Of a stretch of 64,000 bases of DNA, positions 51,549 through 64,000 are shown piece after piece. The DNA lies in the NCBI GenBank assembly GCA_023404675.1, contig JAEYAW010000027.1, forward strand, positions 96,099 through 160,098, read 5' to 3'. The translations under genes and the position numbers were made by a program. The notes below the pieces were generated by a model. It ran no database searches. It was given only the letters and a program-made list of their open reading frames with translations, and was not told where the DNA came from. Numbering within the stretch: position 1 is the first letter of the stretch; every line of letters begins with the position of its first letter. This DNA comes from Pseudomonadota bacterium. GTDB taxonomy: Bacteria > Pseudomonadota > Alphaproteobacteria > Rhizobiales > Xanthobacteraceae.

Positions 51549-52376
51549 ATGACCAAGACGACAAGCCGGCACGAGCCGTCACCGCTTAAGCCGAGTAACC
51601 GCCGTGATGCGGTTCCCGTTCCCGGCGCGCTGATCCCGCTGCTCGACGAGTGCACGCTGCTGCTGGACATCGACGGGACGCTGCTCGACCTCGCACCGAC
51701 GCCGCGCGAGGTGTGGGTGCCGCCTGATCTCGCCACGACGATGCAGGGGCTGATCCAAAGGCTTGGAGGCGCGCTCGCGCTGGTGTCCGGCCGCTCGCTC
51801 AACGATATCGATCTGATCTTCGCGCCGATGCAGTTTCCGGCCGTCGGCGGCCATGGCGCCGAAATGCGGCTGTCATCCGAGCCGAGCGAGGCGTCGTCGT
51901 CCGCGGCACCGCCGCTCGACAAGGAACTGAAGCGGCGCTTCGCGGCCATCGCCAAGCTCGCTCCCGGTATCCTGCTCGAAGACAAGGGCTATTCGCTGGC
52001 CCTGCACTATCGGCTCGCGCCCCAGATGGAAAAGACCATCTACGAGGAGGTATCGAAGATCCGGTCGGAACTCCCGGGCGCCCCCATCGAGGTGCTGCCG
52101 GGCAAGGCGGTCTGCGAGATCAAGCAGGCCGGCTTCACCAAGGCGACCGGCGTTCGCGAGTTGATGAAGCATGCCCCGTTCCAGGGCCGGCGGCCGGTGT
52201 TCATCGGCGACGACGTCACCGACGAAACCGTGTTCGCGATCATGCCCGAGTTTCGCGGCCTGTCATTCTCCGTGGGCCGGCGAGCGCAAGGCGTCGCCGG
52301 GCACTTCGACGCGCCGCGAGACGTACGACTCTGGCTCTCCCAGTTGCTGGAAGACGAGCATACCTACACGGGATAG
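51549..52376 (+). CDS. otsB: Trehalose-6-phosphate phosphatase
   Basis: Removes phosphate from trehalose 6-phosphate, the second step of the OtsA-OtsB pathway. The HAD-type phosphatase has 275 residues. Motif I is LLLDIDGTLLDLAP (Asp40, Asp42); FPAVGGHGAEMR, motif VLPGKAVCEIKQAGFTKATGV, and motif IV GRRPVFIGDDVTDETVF are typical of OtsB. ATG 51549 has AGGAG 7 nt upstream and follows the MFS stop by 4 nt. OtsA is 253 nt downstream. Trehalose protects against osmotic and desiccation stress. Confidence 0.94.
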   Translation: MTKTTSRHEPSPLKPSNRRDAVPVPGALIPLLDECTLLLDIDGTLLDLAPTPREVWVPPDLATTMQGLIQRLGGALALVSGRSLNDIDLIFAPMQFPAVGGHGAEMRLSSEPSEASSSAAPPLDKELKRRFAAIAKLAPGILLEDKGYSLALHYRLAPQMEKTIYEEVSKIRSELPGAPIEVLPGKAVCEIKQAGFTKATGVRELMKHAPFQGRRPVFIGDDVTDETVFAIMPEFRGLSFSVGRRAQGVAGHFDAPRDVRLWLSQLLEDEHTYTG

Positions 52377-52438
52377 GCGAGACTGCATGATGACTGGGCG
52401 AATTTTGCCTTCAATTTGGCCAATTCGACCAAGGAAGG

Positions 52439-52450
52439 CTCAAATTTGAG
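52439..52450. promoter_or_regulatory. Palindrome between otsB and otsA
   Basis: CTCAAATTTGAG, a perfect 12-bp palindrome, about 180 bp upstream of otsA in an AT-rich gap. It could be a regulator site or nothing. No promoter is clear beside it. Confidence 0.25.
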
Positions 52451-52629
52451 AGAGTTCCGCATTTTCTGCGTGGTTGCGGATTCTACGTAGTTGAAAATGC
52501 AGGAGTGTGGCGAAACAATTCAACATCTGCGCTTTGCTGACACGAATCTGTTTTGGGTTCGATGGAAAATGGGCGCGGAACCATAATGATGAACGATCGT
52601 TTATCTACGACGTAATCCGGAGGGTGGCC

Positions 52630-54093
52630 GTGAATCTCGTCGTCGTTTCCAATCGTGTCGCGCGTGCCAAGGCGAATGAGCCGATGACAGGCGGGCTGGC
52701 TGCGGCGCTGCTCCCGGTGGTGGAGCGGTCCGGGGCCATCTGGGTTGGATCGAGCGGGCGGGTGAGAGACGGCCACAAGGAGCCGTTTGCGGAGGTCGAA
52801 ACGCTTGGCAACGGCGCGCTGGCGATGCTCGATCTGCCGGCAGCGCATTACGGCGGATATTACGAGGGCTTCGCCAATTCGGCTCTGTGGCCGGCACTGC
52901 ACTCCCGCCCGGACCTGATCAAGGTCAGTCACGACGACTATCAGTCCTATCGCGAGGTGAACGCGTTCATGGCACGGGCCTTGATGCGTTTTCGCAACCC
53001 GGACAGCATGTTCTGGATTCAGGACTATCACTTCCTGTCGCTCGGCGCGGATCTTCGCGACTCCGGCGTGAAGGAGCCGATTGGCTTCTTCCTGCATACC
53101 CCCTGGCCGAGCCAGGAGGTGATCGCCGGCGTGCCGCATCATCGCGAACTGATCGAGGCGATGCTGGCCTATGACCTGATCGGCTTCCAGACCGAGGGCG
53201 ATTGCGAGAATTTTTCCGACTATCTGCGAACGGAACTGGGACTTGTGGTTGACGACGGGATCGTGCGCTCGTCCAGCGGCGTGACGCGACTGGCGGCGTT
53301 CCCCATCGGCATCGACGTCGACGGCTTTGCCGCGCTCGCCGCCAAGGCTGTGTCGCACCCGGAGGTGTCGCGCCTGCGCCGCAGCCTGAACGGCGAGAAG
53401 CTCGCGATCGGTGTCGACCGTGTGGATTATTCCAAAGGGCTGATCAATCGCGTGACGGCGTTCGACCGCATGCTGACGTTGCGGCCGGACTTGTCCCGGA
53501 CCGTATCGCTGCTGCAGATCGCCAATCCCTCGCGCAGCACAATCGAGGCTTACGGCAAACTGCAGAGCGAACTCGCGCGCCTCGTCACGGATGTGAATGC
53601 ACGGCATGGCGAGGTGGACTGGACACCGATCCGCTACCTCGGCAAGGGTTTCAGCCAGTCGGTGCTGGCCGGTTTCTATCGCGCGGCGCAGGTCGGCGTG
53701 GTGACGCCGCTGCATGACGGCATGAACCTTGTCGCCAAGGAATACGTGGCCGCGCAGAATCCGGCCGATCCCGGTGTGCTGGTGCTGTCGAAATTCGCAG
53801 GCGCGGCCAACGAACTCGATGCCGCCCTGCTGGTCAATCCACACGACATCGACGGCATGGCCCGCGCCATCGCTGCGGCGTTCTCGATGCCGCGGCAGGA
53901 GCGGATCCAGCGCTACGAGGCGATGATGAAGAAGCTGCGTGCCGGCACCATCGAGCATTGGCTGGATGCCTTCGTCTCCGCGCTCGAAGACGCCTACGAG
54001 ATGAACTGCTTTCAGGGTGCGGCTGCCCGCGTCGGCTGCGACGCGCCTGCGCTGCGCGCCGTCACCGTGAAGCCCTCCGGCGCGGTGCACTGA
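52630..54093 (+). CDS. otsA: Trehalose-6-phosphate synthase
   Basis: Transfers glucose from UDP-glucose to glucose 6-phosphate. The 487-residue GT20 enzyme begins VNLVVVSNRVARAKANEPMTGGLAAAL (GG loop for donor phosphate) and shows WIQDYHFLSLGADLRD, FFLHTPWPSQEV, GVDRVDYSKGLINR (Arg/Lys phosphate grip) and PLHDGMNLVAKEYVAAQ. The GTG start at 52630 has GGAGG 6 nt upstream; the open frame extends to 52507 but lacks a site. A perfect terminator follows. Confidence 0.95.
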   Translation: MNLVVVSNRVARAKANEPMTGGLAAALLPVVERSGAIWVGSSGRVRDGHKEPFAEVETLGNGALAMLDLPAAHYGGYYEGFANSALWPALHSRPDLIKVSHDDYQSYREVNAFMARALMRFRNPDSMFWIQDYHFLSLGADLRDSGVKEPIGFFLHTPWPSQEVIAGVPHHRELIEAMLAYDLIGFQTEGDCENFSDYLRTELGLVVDDGIVRSSSGVTRLAAFPIGIDVDGFAALAAKAVSHPEVSRLRRSLNGEKLAIGVDRVDYSKGLINRVTAFDRMLTLRPDLSRTVSLLQIANPSRSTIEAYGKLQSELARLVTDVNARHGEVDWTPIRYLGKGFSQSVLAGFYRAAQVGVVTPLHDGMNLVAKEYVAAQNPADPGVLVLSKFAGAANELDAALLVNPHDIDGMARAIAAAFSMPRQERIQRYEAMMKKLRAGTIEHWLDAFVSALEDAYEMNCFQGAAARVGCDAPALRAVTVKPSGAVH

Positions 54094-54118
54094 AGACTTT
54101 CCCGGGCGAATCCCGGCT

Positions 54119-54151
54119 ACAAAAACCTCGCGGAGTCCGCGAGGTTTTTGT
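54119..54151. terminator. Bidirectional Rho-independent terminator, otsA and tex
   Basis: A perfect stem CCTCGCGG / CCGCGAGG with an AGT loop, flanked by AAAAA and TTTTTG. It works in both directions, between otsA (stop at 54093) and the convergent tex gene (stop at 54178). Confidence 0.9.
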
Positions 54152-54177
54152 TGTGGAGATTATGCGAGCCGCGCCGG

Positions 54178-56502
54178 CTATTTGCGCCGCAATGCGTCCG
54201 CGAAGGCCGCCGCAAAGGCGCCCTGGCCCTGCGATTCACTGCCCCGGCCCTTCGCCGACGTTTGACCGCTGCGGAATGTCCCGCCCGGAGCCGGACGCTC
54301 ATCGCGGCGCGGCGCGGGGCGGGCGCTGTCGCCGCCGCCATCCTTGCGCATGGTGAGCCCGATCCGCTTGCGCTTAATGTCGACCTCGACCACGCGCACC
54401 TTCACCACGTCGCCGGCCTTCACCACCTCGTGCGCATCCTTCACGAAGCGGTCCGCCAGTTGCGAGACGTGAACCAGCCCGTCCTGATGCACGCCGATAT
54501 CCACGAACGCGCCGAAGGCGGCGACGTTGGTCACCGTGCCCTCCAGCAGCATGCCGGGCTTCAGATCCTTGATGTCGTCGACGCCGTCGGCGAACACGGC
54601 GGTCTTGAAGGCGGGACGCGGATCGCGGCCGGGCTTTTCCAGTTCGGTGAGAATGTCGCGCACGGTCGGCAGACCGAAACGCTCGTCCACGAACACGCGC
54701 GGGTCGAGGGCCTTCAGGGCGGCGCTGTCGCCCATCAGGGTGCGCACGTCGCGGCCGCAGGCTTCGACGATCTTGCGCGCGACGCCATAGGCTTCGGGGT
54801 GTACCGACGAGGCGTCGAGCGGCTCCGTGCCATTGGTGATACGCAGGAAGCCCGCGCACTGCTCGAAGGTGCGCTGGCCGAGCCGCGTCACCTGCAACAG
54901 GTCCTTGCGGGTGCCGAACGGTCCGTTGCTGTTGCGATGGGCGACGATGGCTTCCGCCAGTGAGGGACCAAGGCCCGACACCCGCGCCAGCAGCGGCGCG
55001 GAGGCCATGTTGAGATCGACGCCGACCGCGTTCACCGCATCTTCCACCACCGCGTCCAGCGACCGGGCGAGCTGGTACTGATCGACATCGTGCTGATACT
55101 GCCCGACGCCGATCGCCTTCGGCTCGATCTTGACCAGTTCGGCGAGCGGATCCTGCAAGCGCCGTGCGATCGACACCGCGCCGCGCAGCGAGACGTCGAG
55201 ATTAGGAAATTCGTTGGCCGCGGTCTCCGAGGCGGAATAGACCGACGCGCCGGCCTCCGAGACGATCACCTTCAGGGGCTTCGGCGCAGGCATTGCCGCC
55301 AGCATGTCGGCGACCAGCTTCTCGGTCTCACGGCTGCCGGTGCCGTTGCCGATGGCGATCAACTCGACGCCGTGCTTGCGGACCAGCGAGGCCAGCTCCG
55401 CCATCGTGCCCTGCACGTCGTTGCGCGGCGGGAACGGATAGACCGTGCTGGTCGCCAGCAGCTTGCCGGTGGCGTCCACCACCGCGACCTTAACGCCTGT
55501 GCGGATGCCGGGATCGAGGCCCATGGTCGCCCGCGCGCCGGCGGGCGCGGCCAGCAGCAAATCCTTCAGGTTGCGGGCGAAGACGTTGATCGCTTCCTTT
55601 TCCGCACGCTCGCGCAGGATGCGCATCAGGTCGAGGGTCAGATGCAGCGACAGCTTGACACGCCAGGTCCAGGTGGCGACCTCGGTCAGCCAGCGATCGC
55701 CCGGAAGTTCACCACGAATGTCGTAAGCAGCAGCCACCATGCGCACGGTCGGCTTCACGGTGGAGGTGTCGTCGGCGTCGACCTCGATGTCGAGGTTCAA
55801 AACTTCCTCGTTGCGTCCGCGTAGCATCGCCAGCGCGCGATGGCTCGGCACGTTGGCCCAGCGTTCCACGTGATCGAAATAGTCGGAAAACTTTGCGCCG
55901 GCTTCTTCCTTGCCCTCGACGACGCGGGCACGGAGCATCGCATTCTCTTCCATGTAGGTGCGCAGGCGGCCGACCAGACCGGCATTCTCAGCGAACTGTT
56001 CGGCGAGAATGTCGCGCGCGCCTTCCAGCGCCGCCTTCACGTCGGCGATGTCGTCGGTGAGATAAGCCTGCGCCAGATCGGCGGGCACCGCTGCGCGGTC
56101 TGCGAGGATCGCATCGGCCAGAGGCTGCAGGCCGCGCTCGCGGGCGATCTCGGCCTTGGTGCGGCGCTTCGGCTTGTAGGGAAGATAGATGTCTTCCAGT
56201 TCGGCCATGGTCGTCGCGGCGGCGAGCTTGGTTTCCAGCTCGTCCGTCAGCTTGCCCTGATCGCGGATCGAGCCGAGGATCGTCGCGCGGCGGGCATCGA
56301 GGCCGCGCAGATAGGCGAGGCGCTCGGTGAGCAGGCGCAGCTGGCTGTCGTCGAGACCCCCGGTCATCTCCTTGCGATAGCGCGCGATGAACGGCACCGT
56401 CGCGCCTTCGTCCAGTAGCGTGATCGCGACTTTGGTCTGGTCGGGCCGCGCGCCGATCTCGGTGGCGATCTGTGCGGCGATGCGGGTGACGTCAGTGGCC
56501 AT
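54178..56502 (-). CDS. tex: Tex-like RNA-binding transcription accessory protein
   Basis: A 774-residue Tex homologue. It has the N-terminal helical domain ([46 protein letters not shown]), the YqgF/RuvX-like fold ([37 protein letters not shown]), helix-hairpin-helix motifs ([31 protein letters not shown]), and a C-terminal S1 domain ([33 protein letters not shown]). A disordered Arg/Gly tail follows. Tex binds nucleic acid and affects transcription and toxin expression in several bacteria. ATG 56502 is the family start. Confidence 0.94.
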   Translation of the reverse strand: MATDVTRIAAQIATEIGARPDQTKVAITLLDEGATVPFIARYRKEMTGGLDDSQLRLLTERLAYLRGLDARRATILGSIRDQGKLTDELETKLAAATTMAELEDIYLPYKPKRRTKAEIARERGLQPLADAILADRAAVPADLAQAYLTDDIADVKAALEGARDILAEQFAENAGLVGRLRTYMEENAMLRARVVEGKEEAGAKFSDYFDHVERWANVPSHRALAMLRGRNEEVLNLDIEVDADDTSTVKPTVRMVAAAYDIRGELPGDRWLTEVATWTWRVKLSLHLTLDLMRILRERAEKEAINVFARNLKDLLLAAPAGARATMGLDPGIRTGVKVAVVDATGKLLATSTVYPFPPRNDVQGTMAELASLVRKHGVELIAIGNGTGSRETEKLVADMLAAMPAPKPLKVIVSEAGASVYSASETAANEFPNLDVSLRGAVSIARRLQDPLAELVKIEPKAIGVGQYQHDVDQYQLARSLDAVVEDAVNAVGVDLNMASAPLLARVSGLGPSLAEAIVAHRNSNGPFGTRKDLLQVTRLGQRTFEQCAGFLRITNGTEPLDASSVHPEAYGVARKIVEACGRDVRTLMGDSAALKALDPRVFVDERFGLPTVRDILTELEKPGRDPRPAFKTAVFADGVDDIKDLKPGMLLEGTVTNVAAFGAFVDIGVHQDGLVHVSQLADRFVKDAHEVVKAGDVVKVRVVEVDIKRKRIGLTMRKDGGGDSARPAPRRDERPAPGGTFRSGQTSAKGRGSESQGQGAFAAAFADALRRK

Positions 56503-56659
56503 GCGTATCCCAGAATCAGCAAACGGGCGCCGAACATAGGAGCTTCGCGCGGCCCAAGCCAAGCGCTGCTTTTCCACAGCTCAGGCGCATGATCCGCCGA
56601 TGGAATCGGTCGAACCGGGGGGATGTTTCCGGTGCAGAGGGAGTTCGGAAAGAAGGGGA

Positions 56660-57676
56660 TCAGGCCGCCTGCCGCCGTTCGGCCCACGCCTGCGCCAGCA
56701 GCGAATACGATCTCTTGCGCGCCTCGTGATCGAAGGTGGTGGAGAACACCATCACCTCGTCCGCCTGCGTTGCCTGCACCAGCGGCTCGACCTTGGCGAG
56801 CACCGTCGCCGGGCTGCCGACGAAGAACCGGACGCGGTTGCGCGCGATGCTGGCGCGATCGGCCTCGGTGTAGGGCCATGCGGCCGCCTCTTCGGGCGAC
56901 GGCAGCGGCAGATACTCGCCGCGGTCGCGCCGCAGGCGGTTGAGGTCGGCGGAGAGTGCGAGGCGTTCAGCTTCCGCATCGGTTTCCGCCACCACGGCGG
57001 CGATGGCGAGGATCGCGTGGGGCTTGTCGCGCCATTGCGAGGGCTGGAAGCTGCGCCGGTAATTGAGCATGGCGTCGGTGGCGTCGTGCATCGCGAAATG
57101 ATGGGCGAAGGCGAAGCCCATGCCCACCTGCGCGGACAGCTCCGCGCTATAGCCGCTGGAGCCGAGCAGCCAGATCGGCGGCATCGGCACCCCATCCGGC
57201 ATCACCACGATACGACCGTAGGGGTGGCCGGACGGAAAGCCGTGGGTCTCCCACAGGATCAGTTCGTGCAGCCGCTCCAGAAAGTCGTCGCCCTCGCGCA
57301 CGTCCATTCGCCGGCGCAGCGCGTGGGCGGTCGCGCCGTCCGTTCCCGGCGCGCGGCCGAGTCCGAGGTCGATCCGGCCCGGGAACAGCGCTTCCAGCAT
57401 CTTGAAGCGCTCGGCGACCGCCAGCGGGGCGTGATTGGGCAGCATCACGCCACCCGACCCGACCCGGAGGTTTTTCGTCACCGCCGCGATCTGGCCGATC
57501 ATGATGTCGGGCGAGGGGCTGGCGACCGAGGGCAGGCTGTGATGCTCCGCCAGCCAGTAGCGCACATAGCCCAGCCCATCCACATGGCGGGCGAGGTCGA
57601 TGCTGTTGCGCAGCGACTGCGCGGGCGAGGTGGCGGTGGTGACGACCGAGAGGTCGAGGACTGAAAGCGGCGGCAT
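56660..57676 (-). CDS. LLM class flavin-dependent oxidoreductase
   Basis: A 338-residue luciferase-like monooxygenase in a TIM-barrel fold. The N-terminus LSVLDLSVVTTATSPAQSLRNSIDLARHVDGLGYVRYWLAEHHSLPSVASPSPDI holds the usual AEHH motif, and RVGSGGVMLPNHAPLAVAERFKMLEALFPGRIDLGLGRAPGTDGAT is typical of the single-component MsnO8-like branch. It uses reduced FMN or F420-like flavin; the substrate is unknown. The start ATG 57676 was kept. The gene runs with tex in the same direction but 157 nt apart. Confidence 0.9.
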   Translation of the reverse strand: MPPLSVLDLSVVTTATSPAQSLRNSIDLARHVDGLGYVRYWLAEHHSLPSVASPSPDIMIGQIAAVTKNLRVGSGGVMLPNHAPLAVAERFKMLEALFPGRIDLGLGRAPGTDGATAHALRRRMDVREGDDFLERLHELILWETHGFPSGHPYGRIVVMPDGVPMPPIWLLGSSGYSAELSAQVGMGFAFAHHFAMHDATDAMLNYRRSFQPSQWRDKPHAILAIAAVVAETDAEAERLALSADLNRLRRDRGEYLPLPSPEEAAAWPYTEADRASIARNRVRFFVGSPATVLAKVEPLVQATQADEVMVFSTTFDHEARKRSYSLLAQAWAERRQAA

Positions 57677-57767
57677 GAAACCAAGCTAGGGCGTCGCCGC
57701 CGGAATTCAACGGCTGGCGCGCCGCGCTGGCCAGAGATGCCGTGCTGGGTTGCAGCCCATGGAGTTT

Positions 57768-57906
57768 GCCCACCAACACGAATTGGGCGGCTGGGTTTGT
57801 GGTGTATAGTGGGCAATTTCCCACTTGCTGCATCGCGATTGTGGGCTGTTGCCCGCGGCAGGTTTCGCTATATTAACGGTCATAACTCCTCTCAGCATCT
57901 GCCCAC
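57768..57906. promoter_or_regulatory. metF leader with four GTGGGC/GCCCAC motifs
   Basis: GCCCAC occurs at 57768 and 57901, and GTGGGC at 57809 and 57841, in the 273-nt gap upstream of metF. Two form small inverted repeats: GTGGG...CCCAC (57809-57824) and GGGC-TGTT-GCCC. They look like repeated binding sites or an attenuator. I could not match them to a known SAM or SAH riboswitch. Confidence 0.4.
57783..57810 (+). promoter_or_regulatory. Candidate metF promoter
   Basis: TTGGGC (57783-57788), a 16-nt spacer and TATAGT (57805-57810). The -10 box is good and is overlapped by the second GTGGGC motif. Confidence 0.4.
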
Positions 57907-57949
57907 TTTTCGCGAATGCGTCGGGGTTAAAATTTTCGAGGAATGTTTC

Positions 57950-58855
57950 ATGAGTGGGACAGAATTTCAGAGCGAGGCGGCCGGGCAGCGTCCAGCCATC
58001 TCGTTCGAGTTTTTTCCGCCGAAGACGGAGGACATGGAGCGCGGGTTGTGGGAGACCATCAAGCGGCTGGCCCCGCTTGCGCCCAGCTTCGTCTCGGTGA
58101 CCTATGGCGCCGGGGGATCGACCCGCGAACGCACGCACGCGACCATCGCCCGCATTCTGACTGAGACCGCGCTGCGGCCGGCCGCGCATCTGACCTGCGT
58201 CGATGCCACCCGCGCCGACGTGGACGACGTGGTCGCGCGCTACCATGAGGTGGGTGTCCGTCACATCGTGGCGCTGCGCGGCGATCCGGCGGGCGGCATC
58301 GGCACGGCCTATGCGCCGCATCCGGAGGGCTATCAGAGTTCGGCCGATCTCGTCGCCGCGATCAAGCGACGCTTTCCCGATATCGACGTCACGGTCTCGG
58401 CCTATCCCGAGAAGCATCCCGAGAGCCGCGATCTCGATGCCGATATCGACATGCTGAAGGCCAAGGTGGATGCCGGCGCGACGCGCGCGATCACCCAGTT
58501 TTTCTTCGATAACGATCTTTATCTGCGCTATCTCGATCGCGTCCGGGCGCGCGGCATCGACATCCCGATCGTGCCGGGCATTCTGCCCGTGCAGAACTTC
58601 AAGCTGGCGAAGAACTTTGCCGCGCGCGCCGGCGCGAGCGTTCCCGCCTGGCTCGCGGAAAAGTTCGAAGGCCTCGATGACGATGCCGAGACCCGCAAGC
58701 TGGTCGCCGCGACGGTGGCAGCCGGGCAGGTGCACAAGCTCGCCAAGCGCGGCATCGATACCTTTCATTTCTACACGATGAACCGCGCGGACCTCGTGTT
58801 CGCCATCAGCCACCTGCTCGGCATCCGCCCCACCGGCGCGCAGCAGGCCGCGTGA
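57950..58855 (+). CDS. metF: 5,10-methylenetetrahydrofolate reductase
   Basis: Reduces 5,10-methylene-THF to 5-methyl-THF, the methyl donor for MetH, using FAD. The 301-residue protein shows ISFEFFPPKTEDMERGLWETI, FVSVTYGAGGSTRERTHATI, HLTCVDATRADVDDV, VALRGDPAGG and ITQFFFDNDLYLRYLDR, all hallmarks of MetF. ATG 57950 follows CGAGGA by 8 nt. It is 12 nt upstream of metH, one operon with consecutive steps. Confidence 0.95.
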   Translation: MSGTEFQSEAAGQRPAISFEFFPPKTEDMERGLWETIKRLAPLAPSFVSVTYGAGGSTRERTHATIARILTETALRPAAHLTCVDATRADVDDVVARYHEVGVRHIVALRGDPAGGIGTAYAPHPEGYQSSADLVAAIKRRFPDIDVTVSAYPEKHPESRDLDADIDMLKAKVDAGATRAITQFFFDNDLYLRYLDRVRARGIDIPIVPGILPVQNFKLAKNFAARAGASVPAWLAEKFEGLDDDAETRKLVAATVAAGQVHKLAKRGIDTFHFYTMNRADLVFAISHLLGIRPTGAQQAA

Positions 58856-58867
58856 AAGCTTAAAGCC

Positions 58868-62706
<3,839 letters not shown>

Positions 62707-62710
<4 letters not shown>

Positions 62711-63783
62711 CCCTTTGTTGTCTCACGCAGCCATTGCAGCATCGCGAGATTTTCCTCGCGTGGCCAGGTGTGACTGAGGTTGTCCAGTTCGCGATAGGTG
62801 ACGTCCGCCCCGCGCTCGGTCAGTGTGTCGCGGGCGTTGCGCGCGATCTCCACCGGGAACATCCAGTCGTGCTGGCCGTGGACGAGACAGACCGGCAGGC
62901 CGCTCATCCGCTCCGCGTCGGCCATGCTGGCCAGCATCGGATGGAACGAGGCGGCGACCGGCGCGAGGTGCGTGAAGGGAGAGGCTGGGTCCAGCCCGCT
63001 CACGTAACAGAACGTGCCGCCGTCGCTGAGGCCGGTCAGCAGCAACTGCGAGCCGTTTACCGTCCAGCGTGCGCGAACGCTTGCGAGAATGCGCGAGAGA
63101 TTCGGCGAATCGACATCGTTGCCGGACAGCGCCCATGTCGGGCCGATGGCGGTGGGCGCGACGATGATCGCGCCGAAGCTGCGCGCGTCGCGTAGCCAGG
63201 TCCACAGAAACGCGCGGCCGTGGCCGCTGCCGCCGTGCAGCGCCATCACCAGCGGCCAGCCAGCCGGCGGCGGCGGATATTCAGGGACGTAGACGGAATA
63301 GCCGCCGCGCTGCGCAGATTCGTTGGCCTCGTGAAACACCCCGGTGCCGGGCAGAGGCGGGGCGGTCAGCTTCGCCCGGACCGGATCGTCCGCCGTCACG
63401 GAGGGATCGAGGAAAAACTCGCCGACCGGCGGCAGGCGGGCGCAGAACGGATAGAGTGTTTCCTGCGCCTGTGTCGCGAGGCGCAGCGCCCGCAGAATGC
63501 CGCGCAGATCGCCTGCCTCCAGCGCGTGCCGCAGGCCGGCATGGGCCGCGATCACCGTATCAGTCGCGGCTGAAAGCTCTGTTCGCAGGTCAGAAAAGCC
63601 GTCGGGCCATGTGTCGAGACGTGCGCGCAACTCGCGCAGCGGCGCGTCCGGCGCGCCAAGCGCCTGGATCAGGGCTTCGATCTCGGGCGGGTGAAAGTAG
63701 CGCGCAACGAAGGCAAGCCCATCCAGCGCATGCAGCAGCGGCGGAAGCAGCGCGGTGATGTCGTCGATGATCCTGTCGTTCAT
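62707..63783 (-). CDS. Alpha/beta hydrolase, phospholipase/carboxylesterase type
   Basis: A 358-residue cytoplasmic hydrolase. The first 130 residues are helical and unlike most esterases. The alpha/beta domain shows [15 protein letters not shown] (oxyanion HGG at 183-185), nucleophile Ser253 in TGLSDGGT, Asp306 in [10 protein letters not shown], and His338 in NLSHTWPRE, so the triad is complete. The substrate is probably an ester or lysophospholipid. Its stop overlaps the metH stop by 3 bp on the opposite strand. Confidence 0.85.
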
Positions 63784-63813
63784 CGAGCCTCGCGCGTCGG
63801 ATGCCGCTCGGCG

Positions 63814-63919
63814 TTAGAGCGTTCTCGAGCGAAGTGGATACCGGTTCGCGTAAAGAAAACGCATCAAATCAAGTAACTGGAGCAGGTCAGCGATTCAACG
63901 AAAAGCTGACCTGCTCTAA
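63814..63919. repeat. Intergenic repeat element with terminal inverted repeats
   Basis: A 106-bp element bounded by TTAGAGC (63814) and GCTCTAA (63913-63919). It contains GAGCGAAGTGGATACCGG followed by TTCGCG and AAGAAAACGC, wording I recall from a dispersed intergenic repeat in Bradyrhizobium-group genomes. An inner 11-bp stem AGCAGGTCAGC / GCTGACCTGCT (63881-63915) forms a hairpin. Its role is unknown. Confidence 0.6.
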
Positions 63920-64000
63920 AGAGACGTGGGGGCCCCCCCCGCGGGGGGGGCCCCCACGTCTCTTTAGAGCAGGTCAGCTTTTCGTTGAATCGCTGACCTG
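63883..64000. repeat. Perfect 118-bp palindrome at the window end
   Basis: Two 59-base arms are exact reverse complements with no spacer, centred at 63941/63942. The core reads GTGGGGG, C8, GC, G8, CCCCCAC. The right arm simply repeats the left arm backwards to the last base of the window. Perfect symmetry plus homopolymer core suggests an assembly or library fold-back; a natural element cannot be excluded. Confidence 0.85.

Noticed and set aside
57677..57949. SAM-II or SAH riboswitch upstream of metF
   Set aside because: The conserved core sequences I know for these riboswitches are not present. The repeated GTGGGC motifs fit protein sites or an unknown element better.

Overview
The window is high-GC, densely coding chromosomal DNA with no rRNA, tRNA, CRISPR array, prophage or insertion sequence that I could recognise. 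The gene content points to an alphaproteobacterium of the Bradyrhizobium / Rhodopseudomonas / Afipia group (Nitrobacteraceae). It carries a pimFABCD-type dicarboxylate beta-oxidation operon in the Rhodopseudomonas order, a form II CO-dehydrogenase-like coxSLM set, a malonyl-CoA decarboxylase, and two intergenic repeat families I recognise from that group (about 17854-17960 and 63814-63919). Species identity is inference.

Layout. 1-8870: pimFABCD, in which three of the four gaps downstream of its genes hold a strong hairpin, then a short-chain dehydrogenase; a promoter with flanking palindromes precedes pimF. 8915-18000: single genes (glpK, a secreted Gly/Ala-rich protein, GST, VOC protein, TadG-like protein, malonyl-CoA decarboxylase, a flavin reductase-MarR fusion, a ketopantoate-reductase-like protein). 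18039-28600: a large secreted HAF-repeat protein, clpB, a ScsB/DsbD-type reductant transporter with its redoxin, DUF3175, YbaK-like and hotdog proteins, and an IclR regulator. 29011-34049: a NitT/TauT-type ABC importer with two permeases and a YtcJ-type amidohydrolase, divergent from the IclR gene. 34113-37370: a CoA ligase and crotonase, divergent from a PaaX-type regulator across a 34-bp palindromic operator. 37391-38293: a LysR regulator.

38399-44110 is the most interesting segment. It is a tightly coupled six-gene minus-strand operon: glycosyltransferase 2, glycosyltransferase 4, PqqD-like protein, HprK-like P-loop kinase, glycosyltransferase 2, and a nucleotidyltransferase with a glycan-protein-like C-terminus. 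It resembles the tailoring half of a RiPP pathway fused to glycan genes, but has no precursor peptide, cyclase, protease or transporter. The PqqD-like protein carries a conspicuous C-terminal tail that may be the substrate.

44220-49798: an LprI-like secreted protein, a CaiB-type CoA-transferase, and a molybdenum hydroxylase operon (small, large, medium subunits) closed by its own terminator. 50045-54093: an MFS transporter with otsB and otsA (trehalose synthesis). 54178-57676: tex and a luciferase-like monooxygenase. 57950-62710: metF-metH (methionine and folate cycle) behind a leader with repeated GTGGGC motifs. 62707-63783: an alpha/beta hydrolase converging on metH with overlapping stop codons. 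The last 118 bases are a perfect palindrome with a G/C homopolymer core that reads like an assembly fold-back.

Start codons were chosen from Shine-Dalgarno spacing and family N-termini. Functions rest on motif recognition by eye, not on searches.
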